A DNA stretch of 64,000 nucleotides, from the NCBI RefSeq assembly GCF_008973755.1, contig NZ_WBOM01000003.1, positions 310,001 through 374,000 on the forward strand, given 5' to 3'. The translations under genes and the position numbers were made by a program. Positions 17,658-26,345 of this stretch are shown one piece after another (positions within the stretch are counted from its first letter, which is position 1; each line of letters begins with the position of its first letter). This stretch comes from Nitrincola alkalilacustris. Its GTDB lineage: Bacteria; Pseudomonadota; Gammaproteobacteria; Pseudomonadales; Balneatricaceae. Under the pieces are notes generated by a model. That model worked only from the letters and a program-made list of their open reading frames with translations, was not told where the DNA came from and searched no databases.

Positions 17658-19532
17658 TTGCATTTCAATGCCGCTAAGAGAGCACTCGGTGCTGTCCTTA
17701 TTCTGTTGTTCAGTCTGCTGCTGATCTCATCTGCCCAGGCAAGCCTGTTGGGTATCTTCTCGTCATCAGGCAAACAGCATCCATTACCGGTTGAACAGGC
17801 CTTCAAACTGCAGGTTGATCTGCCTAATAGCGGTGTTCTACGCCTGAACTGGGCAATCGAGGATGAGTATTATCTGTATCGCGATCATCTGAAGATAGAC
17901 CTGCCTGAAGGGCTGGAGCTGGTTGCTCAGCAGATCCCGGGTGGAGAACAGAAAGATGACTCTCTGTTTGGCAATGTTACGGTCTGGTATCAGGCGGCAA
18001 CGGCACAGTTTCTGATCGGCACGGATGGACGTGATCTCAAGGATGCGATGGTCACTATCACCTACCAGGGGTGCTGGGAGGGGGGGATCTGCTATGCACC
18101 GGAGCGGGAAACCATCCCGCTGACCGCTCTGCCACTGGCGGCTGGTCTGAGCTGGCCTGATGGCATGGCGCAGGTGACCGATTCCTCAGATATACAATCA
18201 TCGGCTCCGGCAGCCGCTCCAGTAACTCCGGTAGCAGAGCATGATCGCTTCAGTCAGTTGCTGGCTGGCAAAGGGTTGCTGCTGATTCTGACCGCTTTCT
18301 TTGTGGCGGGTCTGGCGCTCTCCTTCACCCCCTGTGTTTTTCCGATGATTCCGATTCTTTCCAGCATCATTGCCGGTCATGGCATGCGGATCACGACAGG
18401 GCGGGCGTTCGGTCTGTCACTGGTATACGTACTGGCGATGGCGCTGACCTATACAGTGGCGGGTGTACTGGCCGGGCTGTTCGGCAGTAATATCCAGGCG
18501 AGCTTCCAGAATCCCTGGGTGATCGGTGTATTCAGCGCGATTTTCGTACTGTTGGCACTTTCCATGTTCGGTTTCTACGAGTTGCAGCTGCCCTCTGCGT
18601 TGCAGACACGCTTCAACCGAGCCAGTCAGGAGCAGCGTGGGGGACATGTTACAGGTGTTGCCGTGATGGGCTTTCTGTCGGCTCTGATTGTTGGTCCCTG
18701 CATGGCAGCACCTCTGGCAGGTGCATTGATCTATATTGGCCAGACAGGAGATCCGGTGCTGGGTGGTGCTGCACTCTTCTCCATGTCGATGGGTATGGGC
18801 GTACCCCTGCTACTGGTAGGTGCATCGGCCGGGAAGCTTCTACCCAAGGCAGGTGCCTGGATGAATGCGATCAAGGCAGGTTTTGGTGTATCACTGCTGC
18901 TGATGGCTGTCTGGATGCTGGATCGGGTGGTATCGATACAAGTGACCATGGCACTGACCAGTGTGATATTGCTGGTGACGGCTGTCTATCTGAATACGCT
19001 GGATCGTCTGCATGATAAGGTGTCCGGCTGGCACAAGCTCTGGAAGGGTGTAGGTGTTATCTCGATGATCTATGGTGCCGCGCTGATGGTCGGCCTGTTG
19101 TCGGGCGGAAACAGTATGCTCTACCCACTGCAGGGGTTGGCTGGCCCGTCGGCCAGTGAGCGTCAGACCACTTCATTACCCTTCAATACTGTTTATACAT
19201 CTGATGAGTTGGATGCACAGCTTGCGGTTGCGGAGCGAAACGGTCAGTCGTCGATGCTCTATTTCACGGCTGACTGGTGTGTCACCTGTGCGGAGCTGGA
19301 TTTCATCACTTTCGCGGATGCACAGGTCCAGAGTCGTCTCGGCCAGGTCAATCTGATCAAAGTGGATATCACCGCGAATGATGACAAGGCGAAAGCGCTT
19401 AGCCAGCGCTACAATGTGTTTGGCCCCCCCGCACTGATCTTTTATGATAGTCAGGGGGAGCGGAGGCCTGAGCTGACCGTGTATGGTGTGATACGGCCTG
19501 CTGGTCTGCTGAACCAAATTGCTGGATTGTAG
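17658..19532 (+). CDS. dsbD: Thiol:disulfide interchange protein DsbD
   Basis: Carries electrons from cytosolic thioredoxin across the inner membrane to periplasmic DsbC, DsbG and CcmG. All three parts are present in 624 aa. After a signal peptide (about 1-29) comes the alpha domain with the cysteine pair of GCWEGGICYAPE. The eight-helix beta domain has LSFTPCVFPMIP and the GPCMAAPLAG partner. The C-terminal thioredoxin-like gamma domain has ADWCVTCAELD. The start is TTG at 17658 with AAGGAAG six bases upstream, and no in-frame ATG lies nearby. Confidence 0.95.
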   Translation: MHFNAAKRALGAVLILLFSLLLISSAQASLLGIFSSSGKQHPLPVEQAFKLQVDLPNSGVLRLNWAIEDEYYLYRDHLKIDLPEGLELVAQQIPGGEQKDDSLFGNVTVWYQAATAQFLIGTDGRDLKDAMVTITYQGCWEGGICYAPERETIPLTALPLAAGLSWPDGMAQVTDSSDIQSSAPAAAPVTPVAEHDRFSQLLAGKGLLLILTAFFVAGLALSFTPCVFPMIPILSSIIAGHGMRITTGRAFGLSLVYVLAMALTYTVAGVLAGLFGSNIQASFQNPWVIGVFSAIFVLLALSMFGFYELQLPSALQTRFNRASQEQRGGHVTGVAVMGFLSALIVGPCMAAPLAGALIYIGQTGDPVLGGAALFSMSMGMGVPLLLVGASAGKLLPKAGAWMNAIKAGFGVSLLLMAVWMLDRVVSIQVTMALTSVILLVTAVYLNTLDRLHDKVSGWHKLWKGVGVISMIYGAALMVGLLSGGNSMLYPLQGLAGPSASERQTTSLPFNTVYTSDELDAQLAVAERNGQSSMLYFTADWCVTCAELDFITFADAQVQSRLGQVNLIKVDITANDDKAKALSQRYNVFGPPALIFYDSQGERRPELTVYGVIRPAGLLNQIAGL

Positions 19533-19567
19533 TGATCATGAAACTGATGCTACATTTTTATGTTGGT

Positions 19568-19903
19568 TTATCCATTATCTGTGGGTTTTTTGTGAGCTCG
19601 ATCCTTGAGCAGCTTGGCGAATTCCAGCAGTAATTCCTTATCATGATCCAGCAGTGCAACAAACACGGCATTAAGCGCGATCTGCCTGCCATCCATTTCA
19701 CTTTGATCAGCAATTGAAAATATTTCAGTCAGGCTGAAGTCGAGTGCAGCTGCTATACGGTACAGCAAGTCCAGACTTGGCTTTGATTCTCCACGCTCAA
19801 TTCTGGAAAGGTTTCCAACGTAAGAGTCTGTTTTTTCAGCTAACTGCTGTAGTGTCATGCCTTTTTTAGTCCTGAGGATCTTGAGTGCATTTCCCAGACT
19901 CAT
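19568..19903 (-). CDS. XRE-family transcriptional regulator
   Basis: A 111-aa protein with an N-terminal Cro/C1-type helix-turn-helix (about 5-60; LRTKKGMTLQQLAEKTDSYVG, then NLSRIERGESKPSLDLLYRI) and a short charged helical tail (about 70-111) possibly for dimerisation. No ligand domain. It stands alone beside a long AT-rich non-coding stretch on its upstream side, and targets may lie there. Base composition is lower in GC than dsbD. Confidence 0.85.
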   Translation of the reverse strand: MSLGNALKILRTKKGMTLQQLAEKTDSYVGNLSRIERGESKPSLDLLYRIAAALDFSLTEIFSIADQSEMDGRQIALNAVFVALLDHDKELLLEFAKLLKDRAHKKPTDNG

Positions 19904-20541
19904 GATGGTGCTCTCCTGTAACTACGTTCAAAGTGATGTATCTATTCCAAGCCTTGAACATTTCCCTATTTTATTTCTGATCTGTCGGGTTGCGTAACTT
20001 ATATAACTAACTGCATGTATTTCCTTATTTTTTATTCTAACAACATATTTATATCAATATAATTGAAAAGGCGGTGTAATCATATTGATATGAGTTATAT
20101 CGTCAATACCTATTAACAGTATAGCCTTTTCGGATTTGGTATTTACTGTGATCTGAAGAAACTAAACATTTATATGGAGGTTGCCCATTTATGGATCACA
20201 GAAATAGCCTGAATAGTCACTTCAGAAGTGGTTAACCGGGAGGGGCTGTTTGAACTCGATCGTTCAAAGTAGCAGATTTGAGGTTTAGATGTTATTACTA
20301 GCATGTCAATAAAGCTAATGATAATCATTAACAAAAACGCTTGTTTGAATTTTCTCTTCCTGAGCAGCTTGTCTGGTAGTGATCCTGTAACGTCATAAAA
20401 AACAGTCAGTATATTTCTCGGTCAATTGAGTTGTGTCTCCACTGAGGTGAGCCTTATGCTGCAAATGCTCTAAAAACAATAAAATTAAATAAAAAATGCT
20501 TGTAATGCATATAAATTCGTCTAAAGTGATGTCTTGAAGCA
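19904..20541. other. 638-bp AT-rich non-coding stretch
   Basis: No ORF with a usable start or recognisable content was found on either strand. It contains the upstream region of the XRE gene, several AT tracts (19960-20110), a Fur-box-like sequence at 20314-20332, and the upstream region of the EAL gene. It may include a small RNA downstream of the Fur box, but no convincing intrinsic terminator was seen. Confidence 0.5.
20314..20332. promoter_or_regulatory. Fur-box-like operator
   Basis: GCTAATGATAATCATTAAC matches the 19-bp consensus GATAATGATAATCATTATC at 17 positions; the two mismatches are at positions 2 and 18, and the core ATGATAATCAT is intact. It lies about 210 bp upstream of the EAL gene start. 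Confidence 0.6.
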
Positions 20542-21420
20542 GTGTTCAACAGAAATGGAATGGCTTGTAGTATGGAAGGCACTGATTTTTTGGCAATCAA
20601 AAGCGTAATAGAAAATGAGCACTTTGATATAGTGTTTCAGCCCGTTGTCAACATTCAAGAGGGAAGGGTTTTATATTATGAAGTGCTTTCAAGATTTGAA
20701 ATGCCTGGTTTTGAATCAGGACAGTATCTGAGTACAGAGCAGACCATTCAGCTCATCGAGTCGTGTGATCTTAATTATGATTTTGACTTCAGAGTTCTAA
20801 GTAAAGCACTTAAGACTGTAAATGAAATAAGGTCAAAAAATGGATTATATATTTCCGTAGCAGTTAACTTTTGTGCTAAAACAATTTCTGAAGAATCATT
20901 TACAAGCGACTTATCATTACTGCTTTTTAAGTATGATATTGAACCAGCCAAACTGGTTATTGAGATCACTGAGCGTGCGGCCTTGAGTGAAAGGTTGCAT
21001 AGCATAGTTCTTCCTGGTCTTGCTGAGCTTGGCTATTTAATTGCAGCTGATGATTTTATGTCTGGCTATTCAAATTTCAGCGTGCTTTCAGACCCCAATA
21101 TTAAAATTATCAAGATTGACAAATCTGTGACACATAATCTTGAGAGCTCTGAATTTGCCAGGAAGTTCATGAGAGGAATATTCTTCCTGATTGAGTCTCT
21201 GGGGAAGAAAGTGATCGTTGAAGGAGTTGAATCGTCTGCTCAGCACTTGTTTCTGAGTACTATAGGTTGTCAATGCTTGCAGGGGTTCTATTTCTCGAAA
21301 GTGATAGCTGCTGAGTGTATTGAGCAGTTTGTAAATGATCTTTCAGTACGTAAGTGGCCGAGTGTTTTCGATGTGTCGGTTGAGGAAGAGGTGATAGCTA
21401 CATTTTTGTATGATCGCTGA
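20542..21420 (+). CDS. EAL-domain cyclic-di-GMP phosphodiesterase
   Basis: A 292-aa single-domain EAL protein without sensory or membrane segments. The name motif is EVL (YYEVLSRF), which keeps the metal-binding Glu. Other catalytic positions are visible: Asn in VAVNFCAK, Glu in EITERA, the Asp pair in ADDFMSGYSN (loop 6, usually DDFGTGYS), Lys in KIDKS, Glu in VEGVES and Gln in CLQGFYFSK. Activity is therefore plausible, with loop 6 altered. The start may be GTG 20542 or a nearby in-frame ATG (20560 or 20572). The gene is AT-rich compared with its surroundings and overlaps the next gene by 11 bp. Confidence 0.85.
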   Translation: MFNRNGMACSMEGTDFLAIKSVIENEHFDIVFQPVVNIQEGRVLYYEVLSRFEMPGFESGQYLSTEQTIQLIESCDLNYDFDFRVLSKALKTVNEIRSKNGLYISVAVNFCAKTISEESFTSDLSLLLFKYDIEPAKLVIEITERAALSERLHSIVLPGLAELGYLIAADDFMSGYSNFSVLSDPNIKIIKIDKSVTHNLESSEFARKFMRGIFFLIESLGKKVIVEGVESSAQHLFLSTIGCQCLQGFYFSKVIAAECIEQFVNDLSVRKWPSVFDVSVEEEVIATFLYDR

Positions 21421-22111
21421 TGTTTCAATTATTGGAAAGCTTGTTAATAGTATTATGCATAAACCTAACTGTTTGAAACTACCTGCTTTGATGAACTATG
21501 AGGGTTTAAAAGAGCTTAAGAACTACTTTTTCGATATTTCTGATTTTGATGATGTGCTGAGTGTTGATCTATCATCCGTTAATGTAATTGATGGTGTGGG
21601 ATTGCAATGGCTTCTTATCTTGAGATTTTTCTTATTGAATAAAGGCGTGACAGTAGAGTTTATGCCTCAGCCCCTGATGTTGGACAAGCTTTTCTCTATG
21701 ATAAACTTTGTGGCCAAAACGCATATCAGTTGTCTTGATAATAACAAGAAATTGGTTCGTAGAAATGCTGCACCAAGGCCACAGCAGTCAAAGGTTTATG
21801 ACTTAAGCAGGGTGGACAATATCATCGATGGAAAAAAGTACAGCTATCGTATCGATATCAGACCACACCTGCACTCATTTCGTGAAGGGGCAGATTTTGT
21901 CCCGATATTACATGAGTTGCAAGGGCTTGGTGAGTGCCATATTTCATCTTTCATCAATAGATCCTTAAATGAAAAGGACTTTGATCTATATGACTGTTAT
22001 CTGGAATTCTCTGTTTTAATCACCAGCTCTTACACTATTGATATACTGGAAGAGGTGTTCTTTTTTGTTCAGGATCAATGGGATGTATATATTGTTCAGA
22101 TAGGGAGCTGA
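21410..22111 (+). CDS. STAS-like domain protein with CheA-P2-like C-terminus
   Basis: A 233-aa protein. Residues about 25-105 (VLSVDLSSVNVIDGVGLQWL, then a beta strand and LDKLFSMINF) look like a STAS/anti-anti-sigma fold, but with Asp-Gly-Val where the phosphorylatable Ser usually sits. Residues about 140-230 (SYRIDIRPHLHSFREGADFV, ILHELQGLGECHIS, VFFFVQDQWDVYIVQIG) resemble the P2-like domain between Hpt and kinase core of some CheA proteins. The ATG overlaps the EAL stop region, so the two are co-translated. I infer a signalling partner of the EAL protein. A match by search is needed to confirm either domain. Confidence 0.6.
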   Translation: MIADVSIIGKLVNSIMHKPNCLKLPALMNYEGLKELKNYFFDISDFDDVLSVDLSSVNVIDGVGLQWLLILRFFLLNKGVTVEFMPQPLMLDKLFSMINFVAKTHISCLDNNKKLVRRNAAPRPQQSKVYDLSRVDNIIDGKKYSYRIDIRPHLHSFREGADFVPILHELQGLGECHISSFINRSLNEKDFDLYDCYLEFSVLITSSYTIDILEEVFFFVQDQWDVYIVQIGS

Positions 22112-22154
22112 TAGAGGCTCCGCGTTCATATCGCGTCACCCCCGCGCCAGTCAG

Positions 22155-23093
22155 TTACGACATCAGCATCGTCAACCAGCCATGGTATAAAGGAATACCG
22201 ATCATCACATTGAAAGGAAAGGTCAGGCCCAGTGCTGCCAGCATCGCCAGACCAATATCCGCTTCAGGAATCGCGTTTCGAATAGCCGCCGGTGCGGCAA
22301 TGTATGAAGCACTGGCTGTCATCGTTGCCAGGATCAGCGTTGATCCGATCGGCAGTGCCAGCCAGATCCCCATCAGCATACCGCTCATCGCCAGAATCGG
22401 CGGTGCCACCAGTGCGAAGACCAGCACACGCCAGTGACGAGCCGGAAAAGGGCGCAGTGTGGTGGCTGCCGTCAGACCCATATCCAGCAGAAACAGCGCC
22501 AGCACTACCTGAAATGCACCTGTCAGCAGTCCTGTTACATCAGCACCATTCACTGGCCCATACATGAAACCGATGACCACACCACCTACCAGCAGGATCA
22601 CGCCTCGGTTGGTCAGTGCCTCGTGCCACAGACTGCCCAGAGAGCCCTGGCTGGCTGGATTCAAGCGCCGGTAGAGTAACAGTGCCATGATGATAGCCGG
22701 CAACTCCAGCATCACCAGATAAAGAGTGACCTCTGGACCGATCGGTAATTGATGAGTCTGGCTGTATGCGAGAGCAACAGCAAAAGTACCTGCACTGACC
22801 GAACCATAATGAGCGGCCAGGCTGGCGCTGTTGGCAGAAGACAGTCGTACCACTTTGCGCAACAGCGGCAAAAGAATAAGTGGTGTCAATGCGCCGATCA
22901 GAATGACGCCAGCAAGCTCCGGCAGCAGCGACAGGCGTAACTGGCCATGCAGTGCAATACCGCCTTTCAGACCGATTGTCAGCATCAGCATCAGGCTCAG
23001 CAGGTCATAGGCTGCTTTGGGAACGACCAGGTCTGAGCGCACAAGCCCGGCAATCAGACCCAGTAGAAAAAACATCACGATAATATCCGGCAC
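22155..23093 (-). CDS. SbtA-like sodium-dependent bicarbonate transporter family protein
   Basis: A 312-aa integral membrane protein of the DUF897/SbtA family. It has about ten helices in two inverted halves: LTIGLKGGIALHG (helix 2 region), AAHYGSVSAGTFAVALAY, and in the second half LLDMGLTAATTLRPF and MTASASYIAAPAAIRNAIPEA. The small-residue, Ser-rich re-entrant segments correspond to the substrate-binding parts of SbtA. Cyanobacterial members import bicarbonate; the substrate in heterotrophs is less certain. No PII-like SbtB gene adjoins. A LysR regulator is divergent 116 bp away and probably controls it. Confidence 0.82.
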   Translation of the reverse strand: MPDIIVMFFLLGLIAGLVRSDLVVPKAAYDLLSLMLMLTIGLKGGIALHGQLRLSLLPELAGVILIGALTPLILLPLLRKVVRLSSANSASLAAHYGSVSAGTFAVALAYSQTHQLPIGPEVTLYLVMLELPAIIMALLLYRRLNPASQGSLGSLWHEALTNRGVILLVGGVVIGFMYGPVNGADVTGLLTGAFQVVLALFLLDMGLTAATTLRPFPARHWRVLVFALVAPPILAMSGMLMGIWLALPIGSTLILATMTASASYIAAPAAIRNAIPEADIGLAMLAALGLTFPFNVMIGIPLYHGWLTMLMS

Positions 23094-23183
23094 GGGGTTT
23101 TGCCTCCTTTGTCCATGTTCAGGTTGTCGCGCATTCTGCCCATGATTATATATTTATGCTAATTAAACTCTTGCTGGTAATAT

Positions 23184-23199
23184 ATAGATAATTATCTAT
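23184..23199. promoter_or_regulatory. 16-bp perfect palindrome upstream of lysR gene
   Basis: ATAGATAATTATCTAT is a perfect dyad in the sbtA-lysR intergenic region, with flanks that fit the LysR T-N11-A pattern. It lies 10 bp before the preferred regulator start, a position suited to autoregulation. Confidence 0.5.
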
Positions 23200-23209
23200 G
23201 GAGATTGTG

Positions 23210-24166
23210 ATGAAATTGCGTCATCTGACTTTCAGATTACTGGAAGTCTATGTCAGTGTAGTACGCCATGGCAGCATCAGTGAGGCAGCCAGACAGTTGC
23301 ATCTGACGCAGCCCACCGTCTCACTGCAACTCAAGCGGCTGAGTGAAGCGGTGGGAGAGCCGTTGCTGGAGCATACACGGGGCCAGTTGCACTTGACTGA
23401 TGCGGGGCAGGTGCTCTATCGGGCCTGTCAGGATATGCTGGGCCGCTTTGATGACCTGCAGGATAATCTGCTGGAGCTTAAAGGGGGGCATAGCGGGCGT
23501 TTCAGTATTGCGATGGTGAATACTGCGCAGTATGTGATGCCGCGTCTGCTTGGGCCTTTCAGTCAGGACTATCCCGAGGTGGATGTTACAGTCGAGATAG
23601 GCAACCGCGAGCAGGTGCTGCATCGTTTCCACCAGCAACTGGATGATATCTATATATTCAGCCACCCCCCATCGCTGGAGCATGCGGCGGCTGCGAGATT
23701 TCTGCGTAACCCCCTGATCATGATTGCTGCAGAGGAGCATCCACTAGCCGGCGCTGATGAGATAAGCCTGCCAAGGTTGCTGGAGGAGCGATTCCTGCTG
23801 CGCGAACCCGGTTCAGCTACACGAATGCTGTTTGACAGCTGGCTGCAGACACGCGGGCTGCAGCTTCACCGCAGTCTACAGATGGCGAGTAACGAGGCGA
23901 TACGTGTCGGTGTCGCGGCGGGAATGGGGGTGGCAGTGGTATCACAGCATGTCTTGCCCAAGGGGCTGACGGGTATTGTGCCGTTGCAGGTGGAAGGGAT
24001 GCCACTGGAGAGTCACTGGCACTTCATCGTTCGCCGGGATCGTCGGCTGCCTTATGCTGCTCGACGCTTCCTGATCCACGCGGATGATCATCTGGAGTCC
24101 TGTCTTGATCCGGCCTATGTTTGCCATGAAACCCGACAATTGTTGGCGCAGCTGGGGATATCCTGA
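23210..24166 (+). CDS. LysR-type transcriptional regulator
   Basis: A 318-aa regulator with an N-terminal winged helix (about 1-65; VRHGSISEAARQLHLTQPTV, SLQLKRLSEAVGEPLLEH) and a periplasmic-binding-protein-like effector domain (about 90-300). The overall pattern (RFSIAMVNTAQYVMPRLLGPF, IRVGVAAGMGVAVVS) is of the CbbR/CysB-like group. An ATG at 23198 is in frame, but it sits inside a palindrome; the ATG at 23210 has GGAG seven bases upstream and is chosen. Divergent from the SbtA-like gene, which is the obvious target. Confidence 0.9.
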   Translation: MKLRHLTFRLLEVYVSVVRHGSISEAARQLHLTQPTVSLQLKRLSEAVGEPLLEHTRGQLHLTDAGQVLYRACQDMLGRFDDLQDNLLELKGGHSGRFSIAMVNTAQYVMPRLLGPFSQDYPEVDVTVEIGNREQVLHRFHQQLDDIYIFSHPPSLEHAAAARFLRNPLIMIAAEEHPLAGADEISLPRLLEERFLLREPGSATRMLFDSWLQTRGLQLHRSLQMASNEAIRVGVAAGMGVAVVSQHVLPKGLTGIVPLQVEGMPLESHWHFIVRRDRRLPYAARRFLIHADDHLESCLDPAYVCHETRQLLAQLGIS

Positions 24167-24233
24167 AGGATATAGCCAAGCGCTTTATCTCTCGAGTTGG
24201 TGTTGTGGGCGCTGTCTGGGTTTAGAGGTGAAT

Positions 24234-24270
24234 GAGCCGGAATACAGTGGCTGTATTCCGGCTCGTTTTA
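24234..24270 (+). terminator. Strong intrinsic terminator after lysR gene
   Basis: A perfect 14-bp stem, GAGCCGGAATACAG (24234-24247) with CTGTATTCCGGCTC (24251-24264), closes a 3-nt loop and is followed by GTTTTA. It separates the regulator from the convergent aacS. Confidence 0.85.
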
Positions 24271-24295
24271 GACTCCGCAGATCAGAGTTATATCG

Positions 24296-26245
24296 TCAGC
24301 TCTGCAGCTCAGGCAAGTCCTTGAACAGCTCAAGCGCTTCCGGATTGGCCAGTGCATCCTTGTTCTTGACCACTTCACCCAGTACGACCTTGCGCACGGC
24401 CAGCTCGACGATCTTACCGCTGATGGTGCGCGGAATATCACTGACCTGAATCACTTTGGACGGTACATGGCGCGGTGTGGTGCTGGCGCGAATCGTTTCC
24501 TTGATCTTCTTGATCAGCGCATCGTCCAGGGTAAAGCCATCTTTCAGACGCACAAAGAGTACGACACGGACATCATTGTCCCAGGGTTGGCCGATACAGA
24601 GACTTTCCAGAACTTCATCCACTTTTTCCACCTGGCGATAGATCTCGGCAGTGCCGATACGCACGCCACCCGGATTCAGAACAGCGTCTGAGCGACCGTG
24701 GATGATCACGCCATCATGGCTGGTGATCTCGCCATAATCGCCGTGAGCCCAAATGTTGTCATACAGATCGAAGTAGGCGCTGCGGAATTTGCTCTCATCC
24801 TCATCATCCCAGAAGCCGATCGGCATGCAGGGGAAGGGTTTGGTGCAGACCAGCTCACCTTTCTCACCCTGAACCGGCTGGCCGTTGTCATCAAAGATCT
24901 CGACCGCCATTCCCAGACCGCGACACTGAAGCTCACCGGCCCAGACCGGGCGAATCGGGCAGCCCAGAGCAAAGCAGGAAACGATATCGGTACCGCCCGA
25001 GATGGAGGAGAGCTGCAGGTCCGCTTTGATATCACGATAGACATACTCAAAGCTCTCGTGGGCCAGAGGTGAACCGGTCGAGAGCACAGCCTTCAGGCGG
25101 CTGAGATCATATTTCGCGCGGGGAATGACCTCGGCTTTTTCCAGTGCAGCTATATACTTGGCACTGGTGCCGAATACGCTGATCCCTTCCTGCTCTGCAA
25201 TATCCCACAGGACGGTTGGGCGGGGTGCGAAAGGGGAGCCATCAAACAATACGACTTTGCAACCGACAGCCAGACCACTGACCAGCCAGTTCCACATCAT
25301 CCAGCCACAGGTGGTGTAGTAGAAGAGAGTGTCGTCCCGATCCAGATCTGTGTGCAGCATATGCTCTTTCAAATGCTGAATCAGCGTGCCGCCGACACTG
25401 TGTACGATGCATTTGGGTACACCGGTGGTTCCTGATGAGTACATCACATAAAGTGGGTCATCAAAGGCAACCTGCTCAAAGGTTATCTCGGTGGCCTCGG
25501 TATCGACAAAGTCCTGCAGCAGTATGGCGTTTTTCAGCGGGCTGATATCCGGATTCTCATCCATGTAGGGCACAACGATGATCTTCTCAACTGAGTGCAG
25601 CAGATCGGCGATTTCACTGACGCGCTCGATGCTGCTGAGGACCTTGCCGTTGTAGCGATAGCCATCGGCAGTGAACATCACCTTGGGTTTGACCTGACCG
25701 AAACGATCAATCACGCCGTTGATACCAAAGTCGGGCGAGCAGGAGCTCCACACCGCCCCGATGGAGGTAGTAGCCAGCATGGCAACGACCGTGTCAGCGA
25801 TATTGGGCATGAACCCTGAGACGCGATCTCCTTTAGTGATCCCCTGCTTACGCAGAGCACTGGCCAACTGAGCAACACGGGTATAGAGCTGAGCATAGCT
25901 GAGCTCTACTCGATAGTTGGTTTCTCCGCGAAATACCAGTGCGGGGCGATCATCGCGATAGCGCAGCAGGTTCTCGGCAAAATTCAGTCGTGCCTGCGGG
26001 AACCAGGTGGCGCCGGGCATTTTGTCACCATCCAGCAGCACCTGATCACCTTTATTGCTGGCGATGATGCCGGAGTAATCCCAGAAGCTGTTCCAGAAGG
26101 TTTCGTGTTGATCAACGCTCCAGCGATAGAGATCGTCATAATGGCCCATCTTGAGATTATGCTGCTGATTCATGGCCTGCATGAAATGGTACATCCGGGT
26201 TGACTGGATGCGCTCTGAGCTGGGTGTCCAGAGTGGTGTTGACAT
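24296..26245 (-). CDS. aacS: Acetoacetyl-CoA synthetase
   Basis: Activates acetoacetate to acetoacetyl-CoA with ATP, for ketone-body or PHB-derived carbon use. The 649-aa protein has the AacS-type N-terminus (WTPSSERIQSTRMYHFMQ, ATWFPQARLNFAENLL), the adenylation P-loop MYSSGTTGVPKCIVHS, GGTDIVSCF, and the C-terminal HGRSDAVLNPGGVRIG and TISGKIVELAVRK with the catalytic lysine. The LWTP and WFP blocks distinguish it from acetyl-CoA synthetase. ATG with AGGAGAGG just ahead. Monocistronic. Confidence 0.94.
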   Translation of the reverse strand: MSTPLWTPSSERIQSTRMYHFMQAMNQQHNLKMGHYDDLYRWSVDQHETFWNSFWDYSGIIASNKGDQVLLDGDKMPGATWFPQARLNFAENLLRYRDDRPALVFRGETNYRVELSYAQLYTRVAQLASALRKQGITKGDRVSGFMPNIADTVVAMLATTSIGAVWSSCSPDFGINGVIDRFGQVKPKVMFTADGYRYNGKVLSSIERVSEIADLLHSVEKIIVVPYMDENPDISPLKNAILLQDFVDTEATEITFEQVAFDDPLYVMYSSGTTGVPKCIVHSVGGTLIQHLKEHMLHTDLDRDDTLFYYTTCGWMMWNWLVSGLAVGCKVVLFDGSPFAPRPTVLWDIAEQEGISVFGTSAKYIAALEKAEVIPRAKYDLSRLKAVLSTGSPLAHESFEYVYRDIKADLQLSSISGGTDIVSCFALGCPIRPVWAGELQCRGLGMAVEIFDDNGQPVQGEKGELVCTKPFPCMPIGFWDDEDESKFRSAYFDLYDNIWAHGDYGEITSHDGVIIHGRSDAVLNPGGVRIGTAEIYRQVEKVDEVLESLCIGQPWDNDVRVVLFVRLKDGFTLDDALIKKIKETIRASTTPRHVPSKVIQVSDIPRTISGKIVELAVRKVVLGEVVKNKDALANPEALELFKDLPELQS

Positions 26246-26345
26246 TGACCTCTCCTATTATTGTTGGGTCATACCCTCTGTTTAAACGCAGAAACACTTT
26301 GCTTCAGGCAATGCGGTAAACAGCAGGGTGAACGACTTTATGAAA

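Noticed and set aside
19904-20541. Prophage or integron remnant
   Set aside because: AT-rich, but no integrase, attachment repeats or phage genes were seen.
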